Below are positions 25,098 to 32,296 of a stretch of DNA of 36,518 nucleotides, piece after piece. Position numbers and translations under genes: made by a program. The stretch's first letter is position 1. The number at the start of each line of letters is the position of its first letter. Below the pieces are notes generated by a model, which saw only the letters and a list, made by a program, of their open reading frames with translations, searched no databases and had not been told where the DNA came from. The stretch is from Prevotella sp. (lineage in GTDB: Bacteria; Bacteroidota; Bacteroidia; Bacteroidales; Bacteroidaceae). Where the stretch lies: NCBI GenBank assembly GCA_022775105.1, contig JALFIX010000002.1, positions 1 through 36,518 of the forward strand, read 5' to 3'.

Positions 25098-25322
25098 TAT
25101 CTTTGCACTGTCAAAGCCTTGCTGAACCGACGAACGAAGCAAGAGCAGAGACCCAAGCTCGCTTGGGTCTCTGCTTGCAAGTAGGAGGAAGAGCCGAAGG
25201 CTGAAAGCCCACAAGTGGGCAGAGGCGGGCAAGACACATATACATAAAAGGCGTAATGACTGGCTCCACGTTTTTTATACCCTGATGCACCGAGTCTTCG
25301 GGTGTCAATTACCTAAGTAAAA
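25098..25322 (+). promoter_or_regulatory. Promoter and structured leader of the UpxY-type gene
   Basis: TATCTTTG (25098-25105) is a -7 match. The roughly 215-nt leader holds a perfect 13-bp stem with a 4-nt loop (25145-25157 with 25162-25174) and a 6-bp stem GCCCAC/GTGGGC (25207-25212 with 25215-25220). UpxY-type antiterminators are known to act on the leader of their own operon, so this hairpin is a candidate loading or pause site. No invertible promoter repeats are seen. Confidence 0.55.
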
Positions 25323-25988
25323 ATGAACACAGTGCCAGATGTGGACATTAGGCGAGGCAATGAGCCTCAATGCTTTGGCCTTACCGCCACTGCTATCCCC
25401 GAAGCCAATGGCTTACAAACAGGGGTGTCGGTAGAGAATGCCCAATCGGAAACAAAGCAATGGTATGTTCTGAGAGTATCTTACGGCAGAGCCGAAAAAG
25501 CCAATGAACTCCTGACAGCAAAAGGAATAAAGACACACCTTCCTCTTCATACGATATACAAAGAGGTGAACGGCAAGCGCAAAAAGCAACGTGTCCCAAT
25601 GCTCCCCAATTTTCTTTTCGTCAACACAACGCTCTCAGTGCTCCAATCATTCCTAAAGTCATCTCCCGACCTCAGTTTCATCACCTTCTATTACGACCAT
25701 TTCAACAAGAAGTCAGATGGCAAGAATCCACCTCTCATCGTCCCTACCGAATCTATGGACAACTTCATCAAGTTGACAAGTATTGACGATGAGCATATTC
25801 TACTCATTGATGAAGTCAATGGTAATTTCAAGATAGGGGATAAAGTCCGAGTCATAGCAGGATCATTCATTGGTATAGAAGGAAGATTGGCGAAGATAAC
25901 AGGACAAAAGCGTGTAATAGTGGAGTTGCCAGGGCTTTGTTGTGTTGCCACAGCTTATATACCTAAAGCATTTCTTACGCTTATGTAA
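25323..25988 (+). CDS. UpxY-type NusG paralogue (transcription antiterminator)
   Basis: This 221-residue NusG-like protein has an NGN domain (residues about 46-150: KQWYVLRVSYGRAEKANELL, KKQRVPMLPNFLFV) and a C-terminal KOW domain (FKIGDKVRVIAGSFIGIEGR). In Bacteroides, UpxY proteins are the first genes of capsular polysaccharide operons and prevent premature termination in their long leaders. Here no glycosyltransferase or UpxZ gene follows. The next genes are a DnaB-type ATPase and an Hsp70. So either the capsule genes were lost or this protein drives a non-capsule operon. Its own leader is hairpin-rich. The N-terminal 45 residues are low in conserved features. Confidence 0.88.
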   Translation: MNTVPDVDIRRGNEPQCFGLTATAIPEANGLQTGVSVENAQSETKQWYVLRVSYGRAEKANELLTAKGIKTHLPLHTIYKEVNGKRKKQRVPMLPNFLFVNTTLSVLQSFLKSSPDLSFITFYYDHFNKKSDGKNPPLIVPTESMDNFIKLTSIDDEHILLIDEVNGNFKIGDKVRVIAGSFIGIEGRLAKITGQKRVIVELPGLCCVATAYIPKAFLTLM

Positions 25989-26035
25989 ACCTTCAAATTA
26001 TATAGGTTACGAACATAGATTTCATAGTGGTTGAT

Positions 26036-26043
26036 TAATTTTG
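26036..26043 (+). promoter_or_regulatory. Possible -7 box (TAATTTTG) before the DnaB-type ATPase
   Basis: A full TAnnTTTG match 19 nt before the start codon. No TTTG lies at the expected -33 place. If real, the ATPase gene can be transcribed independently of the UpxY-type gene. Confidence 0.4.
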
Positions 26044-26062
26044 CGCGAAAAATGAAATTAAT

Positions 26063-26860
26063 ATGGCAAATATCAGTAGTTTTGAAGAGATAGTCAGCTC
26101 ATTGAGTGATTCTCCAACTCCAATATCGACAGGATTCCGATGTATTGACCACTTGACTGGAGGTTTACATGTAGGTTCCGTTATAACTATTGGAGCACGT
26201 TCAGGAATGGGTAAAACATCCTTTGCGCTTTCATTGGTGACAAGCTTGGCGATAAAAGGCAATGTACCATGCCTATATCTAAGTGCTGCACATTCCTCAA
26301 CAATGCTTGTTAGCAGAATAAAAACAATGTTGTGCAATGAGGTTGGTGAGAGTCATTTATATATTGATGATACCATAGATATGGATTTTGCAGTGGTAGA
26401 GCAGAGCGTTCTTGAAGCACAAGAAAAATATAATGTTAAAGTGGTCATAATTGACACGCTGCAATGCCTGCGAGTACCATTTATTGAAGGCAATAGTCGT
26501 CAAGACCAAATTACGGATATTATGTTTTCGTTGAAGTCAATGGCGAGACGCTTGAATATCTGTATTGTCGTAATGTCTGAGCTTAATCGTAATATTGACA
26601 AAAGGGATGGCTTGGATGGAAAGATTCCTCAACTTCCAGACTTGAGGGATTCCGGTTCAATCGAAATAGTATCAGACGTTGTAGTGTTTATTCACCGATA
26701 TGATTACTATAATGTTTTGGTTGATGAGTTAGGCAACGACTTGGGCGGAAAGGCTGAAATCATTGTAGCCAAGAACAACTTTGCTAAGATCGGCAAATGC
26801 GAGATGGTGTATGACAGTAATAGAGTATGTTTTATGAATTCTGCCTTTAGCCCCTTTTGA
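26063..26860 (+). CDS. Stand-alone DnaB C-terminal (RecA-fold) ATPase
   Basis: This 265-residue protein matches the C-terminal ATPase half of replicative DNA helicase DnaB, without the N-terminal primase-binding half. Visible features are the opening TGFRCIDHLTGGLHVGSVI, Walker A GARSGMGKTS (near residue 50), Walker B VVIIDTLQ, and the late motif SELNRNIDKR followed by PQLPDLRDSGSIE. DnaB proteins are usually about 450-500 residues, so this is a true half-length form rather than a frameshift product, since both ends look natural. Similar short forms occur in mobile and accessory regions. A role with the downstream Hsp70, 76 bp away, is possible but unproven. AT-rich composition fits the island. 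Confidence 0.82.
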   Translation: MANISSFEEIVSSLSDSPTPISTGFRCIDHLTGGLHVGSVITIGARSGMGKTSFALSLVTSLAIKGNVPCLYLSAAHSSTMLVSRIKTMLCNEVGESHLYIDDTIDMDFAVVEQSVLEAQEKYNVKVVIIDTLQCLRVPFIEGNSRQDQITDIMFSLKSMARRLNICIVVMSELNRNIDKRDGLDGKIPQLPDLRDSGSIEIVSDVVVFIHRYDYYNVLVDELGNDLGGKAEIIVAKNNFAKIGKCEMVYDSNRVCFMNSAFSPF

Positions 26861-26936
26861 CCACTTTAACTCCCATAACTCCATATAGTTGAGTATATGT
26901 AAAACTTAAATTAGTTATATAATTCACAATAAATTT

Positions 26937-28604
26937 ATGAACAAAATTACGACTTCTTCGTTTTTACCAGCAGTGAGAAATGTTTCCTTATTAAGGGACA
27001 AGACCTATATAGGGATTGATTTTGGAACATCAACTACAGTTGTATCTATCGCTTCATATGATGAAAATAGTCAGTTGATTCATACTAATTCATTGCGATT
27101 AAAACAAAAATTGCCAGATGGAACAATCTATTCTTCAGAAATAGTGCCATCTGTAATAGCATGGAATAATAAACAGATTTTGGTAGGTGAAGGTGCTTCT
27201 CAACTTAAATACTATCTAAAAAAAGGTAAAAACATATGGTATTCATTCAAGATGGAACTTGGTGAAGATTTAGGTGCAAAGTATTATGAAAGTGAACTTC
27301 GTGAGGTGCCCCCCTTTAATATTCGTAATCCCAAAGATGCAGCTCGTGTATTTTTCGCTTATCTAAAATATCTGATAACTGGTTATTGCAAAAATAACAA
27401 CTTAAGTAATGATATTTATTATGCTGTAAGTATTCCTGCTTCTTTTGAAGCAAATCAGCGAAAGGATCTTCTTGATGCATTAATGGCAAATGATATGAAA
27501 ATCTCCAAACAAGCTTTTATTGATGAGCCAAATGCCGCATTCATTAGTTATGCAGTTTATAGAGCCACGGAAGGACAACCTATGTATGTGAATCCAGACT
27601 ACAATTCCAAAGTTTTAGTTTTTGATTTTGGTGGTGGTACGTGTGATATTTCTATATTGGAAATTGGACATAGTGCTAACGGTTTCTTCTCAAAAAACAT
27701 AGCAATATCAAAATTTACTAAACTTGGAGGGGACGATATTGATAGATATATAACTTATCATTACCTAATGCCTCGTTTCTTGAAGGTTAATAATAAGAAA
27801 ATGGAGCAGTTTCGAACTAACGAAAAGAAACAGATAGCATCCGCACTATATAAGGTGGCTGAACGACTTAAGATAATGATAAATAAGTCACTTTCAACTT
27901 TAACTTCAGAATTTGTTATGCCTGAGGTCAAGAACAACGATACGAAGATAGTGGTAGAGTCTGAAGTGAATGTTTATACAAACAAGGGAGAATTAAGACA
28001 AAATAGTTTTTATTTAACCAATAAAGAGATGACAGACACGATGAATGTCTTTATTAAAAAGGGTTATGGCAAAACAACTAGAATCAAGGGAGAAGAAGAA
28101 TATAATAGTATATATTCTCCAATTGAAAGCGCTATCAAAAAGTCCAATGTATCGAAAGAAGAAATTGACTATGTACTTTTAATAGGTGGAAGTGCTCAAA
28201 GTCCTTATATACAAGAGGATTTAAAAATTTATTTCGAAGACTCAGAGATGTTGATACCATCAAATTTGCAGACCCATGTTTCTAATGGCACGGCTATACA
28301 TAGTCTCTTGTTCAATGGGATGAATAAGTGTTTGATTCAGCCAATTTCAAGTGAACCAATTCTAATTATCACTAAAGATGAGCGTCCCAAAGTTATTCTC
28401 CCCGCAGGAACACTAATACCTTGCGATACAATTATTATTGATGATTTAGTTACAAGCCGTGATGGACAAAACATAGTTGAATTACCAATCTGTGTTGGAA
28501 GCGTGAGAAAATTACTATTTAATCTAAAAATAGTATTTGCAAGTTGTTTTATATCAACTACTTGTGTGTTAAACGGTAGAAAAGTGATGACGCAGATTCT
28601 GTAA
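26937..28604 (+). CDS. Hsp70 family protein, 3' end apparently truncated
   Basis: This is an Hsp70/DnaK-like ATPase. The nucleotide-binding domain is complete: phosphate-1 GIDFGTSTTVVSI, the VPSVIAW strand, EPNAAFISYA, phosphate-2 VLVFDFGGGTCDIS, and adenosine motif LLIGGSAQSPYI. The 555 residues then reach only the start of the substrate-binding domain (GTLIPCDTIIID ... LFNLKI) and end in a non-homologous tail (VFASCFISTTCVLNGRKVM). So the 3' part is probably lost to a frameshift or deletion, and a recombinase scar lies just downstream. It is not the housekeeping DnaK, judging by divergence and context. Specialised Hsp70s occur in accessory and defence-like loci. A role in chaperoning or phage response is inference. 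Confidence 0.8.
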   Translation: MNKITTSSFLPAVRNVSLLRDKTYIGIDFGTSTTVVSIASYDENSQLIHTNSLRLKQKLPDGTIYSSEIVPSVIAWNNKQILVGEGASQLKYYLKKGKNIWYSFKMELGEDLGAKYYESELREVPPFNIRNPKDAARVFFAYLKYLITGYCKNNNLSNDIYYAVSIPASFEANQRKDLLDALMANDMKISKQAFIDEPNAAFISYAVYRATEGQPMYVNPDYNSKVLVFDFGGGTCDISILEIGHSANGFFSKNIAISKFTKLGGDDIDRYITYHYLMPRFLKVNNKKMEQFRTNEKKQIASALYKVAERLKIMINKSLSTLTSEFVMPEVKNNDTKIVVESEVNVYTNKGELRQNSFYLTNKEMTDTMNVFIKKGYGKTTRIKGEEEYNSIYSPIESAIKKSNVSKEEIDYVLLIGGSAQSPYIQEDLKIYFEDSEMLIPSNLQTHVSNGTAIHSLLFNGMNKCLIQPISSEPILIITKDERPKVILPAGTLIPCDTIIIDDLVTSRDGQNIVELPICVGSVRKLLFNLKIVFASCFISTTCVLNGRKVMTQIL

Positions 28605-28638
28605 AGGGTGCAGATGATGAAGTTTTAACGTATTTAAC

Positions 28639-28770
28639 TTTTATAAACCACAAAAGGCGGATGTATGTGCATTTTTTTGGTGGCACACCAATATCAATAC
28701 CACAGAAATTTACGGCGATGTGATGATTGAAATGAATTTGATGGTATTATCTATTTGGATGGCGCGGATG
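28639..28770 (+). pseudogene. Tyrosine recombinase C-terminal scar
   Basis: The frame at 28681-28737 reads WHTNINTTEIYGDVMIEMN. It closely resembles the box II end of tyrosine recombinases (GHT-I-TTEIYA.V), including the catalytic Tyr. It is only about 20 codons long, with no upstream catalytic Arg, and the reading frame is broken on both sides. This is evidence of a lost integrase in the island. Confidence 0.5.
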
Positions 28771-28870
28771 TAATATGTTGCGTAAAAAGCCAAAATACTA
28801 CATTGATTTCATGAAAAAGACGACAAACAATGATTTTCTAGTCTCATTAATTCAAAATATTGGCAAAATG

Positions 28871-28902
28871 TTTGGTTATTGCCGAAATTTTGCGTATCTT
28901 TG
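28871..28902 (+). promoter_or_regulatory. Promoter of the AbiE-type operon (TTTG, 20 nt, TATCTTTG)
   Basis: The -33 TTTG (28871-28874) and -7 TATCTTTG (28895-28902) match fully with a 20-nt spacer. It overlaps the first codons of a longer open frame, which shows that the gene's real start is downstream. Confidence 0.75.
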
Positions 28903-28923
28903 TCCCCACAAATGACATTTATA

Positions 28924-29652
28924 ATGAAGAATTACAGTCAAGACATAATGGACTATGCTCTCTCGCATCCCCAATTCGGGTTGCATGAGCTATACTCATA
29001 TCTTGACAAGGAAGGTAACAAGGATATATCCCACAAAACGGTTTCTTGGTATCTCACAAAATTAATAGAATCAGGAAAACTCCAAAGGGTGGCACATGGG
29101 AAGTATGATATAGGGGCAAAACAGCAATTCTTGATAACCCCTACAGATGAACAGTTTAGCCTGAATGAAGAGCTTAAACAGAAATGGCCGTTTGCCAACT
29201 TCTGTATATATAATGGTAGTGTCATCAGCCCTCTGCAGCATCATCTTTCAGCCAATAATATCACATACATAGAAACCGAGCGTGATGCCGTAACAGCTGT
29301 ATTTAACCATTTGAGGGATGAGGGGAAAACCGCATATTTGCGCCCAACGCGCGAACTTATATATAATTATATAGACTTGTCACAGCCTTCCATATTCGTC
29401 AAGCCGCTTATTACAGAGTCACCCGTCCAAGAATATAGTGGAATACTGGTTCCTACATTAGAAAAGCTTTTGGTGGATTTGCAGAAAGACAAAGATTTTT
29501 TCTACCTGCAAGAAGCTGAAGGCGTGAACATATTCCAAAACGCGCTATCACTCTACTCTATCAATGAAAGTCGCCTTTTGCGATATGCAAGTCGTCGTGG
29601 TATAAGAAAAGAAATAAAAACAATTATCCAAACCATCAACTCACATGATTAA
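28924..29652 (+). CDS. abiEi: AbiEi-type antitoxin / DUF6577-like winged-helix protein
   Basis: This 242-residue protein has an N-terminal winged helix (SQDIMDYALSHPQFGLHELY, HKTVSWYLTKLIESGKLQRV) and a C-terminal domain typical of AbiEi-like antitoxins. It is placed directly before an AbiEii-type nucleotidyltransferase toxin, overlapping it by 8 bp. In type IV toxin-antitoxin pairs the AbiEi protein represses the operon by binding its promoter. The frame is open from 28879, but a good promoter lies at 28871-28902, so the ATG at 28924 (MKNYSQDIMDY) is preferred. An ATG at 28912 is a second choice. Confidence 0.82.
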   Translation: MKNYSQDIMDYALSHPQFGLHELYSYLDKEGNKDISHKTVSWYLTKLIESGKLQRVAHGKYDIGAKQQFLITPTDEQFSLNEELKQKWPFANFCIYNGSVISPLQHHLSANNITYIETERDAVTAVFNHLRDEGKTAYLRPTRELIYNYIDLSQPSIFVKPLITESPVQEYSGILVPTLEKLLVDLQKDKDFFYLQEAEGVNIFQNALSLYSINESRLLRYASRRGIRKEIKTIIQTINSHD

Positions 29653-30709
29653 CAAAGAATGCTTCACCACTGAATGGATTGCCCAGAAATCCACAGAACT
29701 GCAATACAATGACAAGAACCTCATTGAAAAGGTCATCCGTGCTTTTTCTTTGCTCGAAATGCTGTCTGCATCCGGTTGCCCATTCCATTTCAAGGGTGGT
29801 ACAAGTTTGATGCTTATTCTTGGCGGCGGTTCTCATCGTTTGTCTATCGATATCGACATCATGTGTCCACCTGGTACAAACATTGAAGACTATCTGAAGG
29901 ACTATGCACAAAGCGGCTTCTTGGAGTATCAACTCGTGGAACGCCGTCAAGCAGGGAAGGATGTACCGAAAAGTCATTCCAAGTTCTTTTATCAAGTGGC
30001 ATTCAAGGGACAATCTGATGTAACATCCTTCATCCTTCTGGATGTACTGTATGAGGATTGCCACTACCATAAAACAAATACCATAGACATCGTTAGCCCA
30101 TTCATTAAACTGGATGGAGAGCCGCTGAAGGTTGTTGTGCCTTCCGTTGAGGACATCCTCGGTGATAAGCTGACTGCATTTGCGCCAGAGACAACGGGCA
30201 TTCCGTATTATAAGAACGATAAACTCACCACTCTAGAGATTATCAAACAGCTATATGATGTGGGGCGACTCTTCGACAGAATGCAGGACATTGGCACTGT
30301 ATCACAATCATTCAAGGCTATTGCAGATGTAGAACTAGGCTATCGAAACTTGGGACATGACTTGACACAAATCTATGACGACATTCGACAAACGGCACTA
30401 AACATCAGTACAAGGGGCTTTGTTGACAAAGATAAGTTTGCTTTGCTACAAAAGGGTATCATCAACATCAAGCCTTTCATGTACAAGGGTGCTTACCGCA
30501 TCGAAGAAGCCATTATTGATGCAGCAAAAGCCGCATACCTTGCCACACTGATAGAAACAGGTGGTGAAAACATTGAGCGATTCACTGATGCACAATTATC
30601 TGGGGATTTGCTGATAAAACATGTTTTAACAAGCAAATTGAACAAGTTGCGTATTGGTTTACCAGAAGCATATTTCTATTGGGCAAAGACAAGCCTGTTG
30701 ATGAAATAA
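29645..30709 (+). CDS. abiEii: AbiEii-type nucleotidyltransferase toxin
   Basis: This 354-residue DNA polymerase beta-like nucleotidyltransferase is the toxin half of a type IV toxin-antitoxin or abortive infection pair. The defining motifs are KGGTSL (residues 50-55) and the metal-binding motif HRLSIDIDI (Asp69, Asp71). The later lysine motif is EDILGDKLTAFAPETTG. Known AbiEii relatives add nucleotides to acceptors such as tRNA. All key residues are present, so it should be active. It starts inside the antitoxin gene (8-bp overlap) and has no separate promoter. Confidence 0.88.
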   Translation: MINKECFTTEWIAQKSTELQYNDKNLIEKVIRAFSLLEMLSASGCPFHFKGGTSLMLILGGGSHRLSIDIDIMCPPGTNIEDYLKDYAQSGFLEYQLVERRQAGKDVPKSHSKFFYQVAFKGQSDVTSFILLDVLYEDCHYHKTNTIDIVSPFIKLDGEPLKVVVPSVEDILGDKLTAFAPETTGIPYYKNDKLTTLEIIKQLYDVGRLFDRMQDIGTVSQSFKAIADVELGYRNLGHDLTQIYDDIRQTALNISTRGFVDKDKFALLQKGIINIKPFMYKGAYRIEEAIIDAAKAAYLATLIETGGENIERFTDAQLSGDLLIKHVLTSKLNKLRIGLPEAYFYWAKTSLLMK

Positions 30710-30808
30710 AATAAAATGGCGTTAGGCAATCAGGAAATATAGAAACGTGGATAATGACCACGGAGAAAAAAATGAGAACCTCTGCCACGGCTTGGCGTAC
30801 CCTTAGAG

Positions 30809-30816
30809 TAATTTTG
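30809..30816 (+). promoter_or_regulatory. Possible -7 box (TAATTTTG) of the WYL-DUF262 operon
   Basis: A TAnnTTTG match 17 nt before the WYL gene start. No TTTG at the standard -33 distance. A short inverted repeat CGTGG/CCACG lies at 30746-30762 and a second CCACGG at 30785-30790. These are possible operator pieces. Confidence 0.45.
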
Positions 30817-30833
30817 CAGAAAAAACATAAAAT

Positions 30834-31775
30834 ATGATTAATAACGATAGAGGGCAAAGCCTGATTAGCAAGTACGTATGGGTGATAGAAACCATCTATC
30901 GCAGACGCAAGATTTCATTCAAAGAACTGAATGAACGGTGGCTTCGTGATACGGATATTAGTAGAGGTGTGGATATTCCAAAACGTACCTTTGATAACTG
31001 GCGTTATGTCATTTGGGACATGTTTGGAATCAGCATAGTCAATGAGAACCGTGGTGAGTACCGCTATTACATTGAGAACGAGGAAGACATTAGTAAAAAT
31101 GGACTCCGTTCCTGGCTATACAACACATTCTGTGTCAGCAATGCTTTAGCGAATAGTCAGAGCATAAAAGACCGTATCATTCTTGAATATGTTCCTTCAG
31201 GGCAAAACTACTTGCAACCCATCATTGAGGCCATGAAGGAGAACCATGTGCTGAACATGACCTATCACAGTTATTGGAAAGACGAGGAAAACAACTTCGA
31301 TGTGCAGCCATACTGTGTAAAACTGTTCCGTCAACGATGGTATCTGGTAGCACGTAGTACCTATTCATATTATTATAAGAAAGGGCCACGCATCTATTCC
31401 CTTGACCGCATCAAATATCTTCATGCTACAGAAGAGAAATTTGAAATGCCGAAGGATTGGACTGCCAATGACTTCTTTGATGGCTGCTTTGGCATCATTG
31501 CAGAACAGTCTGTCAAGATACAACCTGTAAAGTTGAAGGTCTCTGCAGGACAGGCAAACTATATCCGTGACCTGAAGATGCACGAGTCTCAGGAAGAAAT
31601 AGAGCGAAACGAAGAATATAGCATCTTCACCTTCAATCTTCGTCCAGAGTTTGATTTCCAGCAGGAACTTCTTTGGAATGGCGAGGACGTGGAAGTGCTG
31701 GAACCTATTTGGCTTCGTAAAGAAATTGCCGGAAAGATTAAAAGAATGTGGAACAAATACAAAGAGGACAAATAA
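30834..31775 (+). CDS. WYL-domain transcriptional regulator
   Basis: This 313-residue regulator has an N-terminal winged-helix-like region (about 10-95: YRRRKISFKELNERW, PKRTFDNWRYVIWDMFGI), a WYL ligand-binding domain (about 135-215: VLNMTYHSYWKDEENNFDV, QRWYLVARSTYSYYY), and a C-terminal extension (PVKLKVSAGQANYIRD). Regulators of this BrxR/CapW layout often repress phage-defence operons and are relieved by nucleic-acid or nucleotide signals. Its stop codon is immediately followed by the exonuclease ATG (TAAATG), then two DUF262 genes, so it probably autoregulates that operon. Family membership is clear. The regulatory target is inferred from position. Confidence 0.88.
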   Translation: MINNDRGQSLISKYVWVIETIYRRRKISFKELNERWLRDTDISRGVDIPKRTFDNWRYVIWDMFGISIVNENRGEYRYYIENEEDISKNGLRSWLYNTFCVSNALANSQSIKDRIILEYVPSGQNYLQPIIEAMKENHVLNMTYHSYWKDEENNFDVQPYCVKLFRQRWYLVARSTYSYYYKKGPRIYSLDRIKYLHATEEKFEMPKDWTANDFFDGCFGIIAEQSVKIQPVKLKVSAGQANYIRDLKMHESQEEIERNEEYSIFTFNLRPEFDFQQELLWNGEDVEVLEPIWLRKEIAGKIKRMWNKYKEDK

Positions 31776-32267
31776 ATGAAAGATTTTGCAGCAATAGATT
31801 TTGAGACAGCTAACAACGAGCGTTCTTCGGTTTGTTCCGTTGGAATCGTCATTGTACGAAATGGTGATATTGTAGATACTTTCTACTCGCTTATCCAACC
31901 AGAGCCAAACTATTATAACTACTGGTGCTCTCAGGTTCATGGTCTCTGTTATGAAGACACCAACGATGCCCCAGTATTCCCCGAAGTGTGGGCGCAGATA
32001 GAACCATTAATCCAGGGATTGCCTCTTGTGGCCCACAACAAGCCATTTGATGAAGGGTGTCTGAAGGCTGTGTTCCGTGTATATCAGATGGACTATCCTG
32101 ACTATGAATTCTATGATACTCTTTGTGTTTCACGGCGAGTAATGCCAGAGCTTGAAAACCATCAGCTTCAGACAGTTGCTGCTGCCTGTGGTTATGAGCT
32201 AGAAAATCATCACCACGCACTTGCTGATGCAGAGGCATGTGCATGGATAGCAAGAGAAATATTGTAG
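31776..32267 (+). CDS. DEDDh 3'-5' exonuclease (DNA polymerase III epsilon-like)
   Basis: This 163-residue exonuclease has all motifs of the DEDDh family: AAIDFETAN (Asp8, Glu10), AHNKPFDEGCL (Asp92) and HHALADAEACAW (His146, Asp151). It should degrade single-stranded DNA or RNA 3' to 5'. The length suits a stand-alone epsilon-like domain rather than a polymerase proofreader subunit. It abuts the WYL regulator gene with no gap, and the first DUF262 gene follows 29 bp later, placing it in a defence-like operon. Such exonucleases are shared by several defence systems as accessory nucleases. Confidence 0.9.
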   Translation: MKDFAAIDFETANNERSSVCSVGIVIVRNGDIVDTFYSLIQPEPNYYNYWCSQVHGLCYEDTNDAPVFPEVWAQIEPLIQGLPLVAHNKPFDEGCLKAVFRVYQMDYPDYEFYDTLCVSRRVMPELENHQLQTVAAACGYELENHHHALADAEACAWIAREIL

Positions 32268-32296
32268 ATATATAATACTATATTTTACTAATAAAT

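Noticed and set aside
25111..25308. 65-codon minus-strand frame in the UpxY-type leader
   Set aside because: It coincides with the structured leader hairpins of the plus-strand gene.
25098..28604. UpxY-type gene and followers considered as a capsular polysaccharide locus
   Set aside because: No UpxZ, glycosyltransferase, flippase or sugar-nucleotide genes are present.
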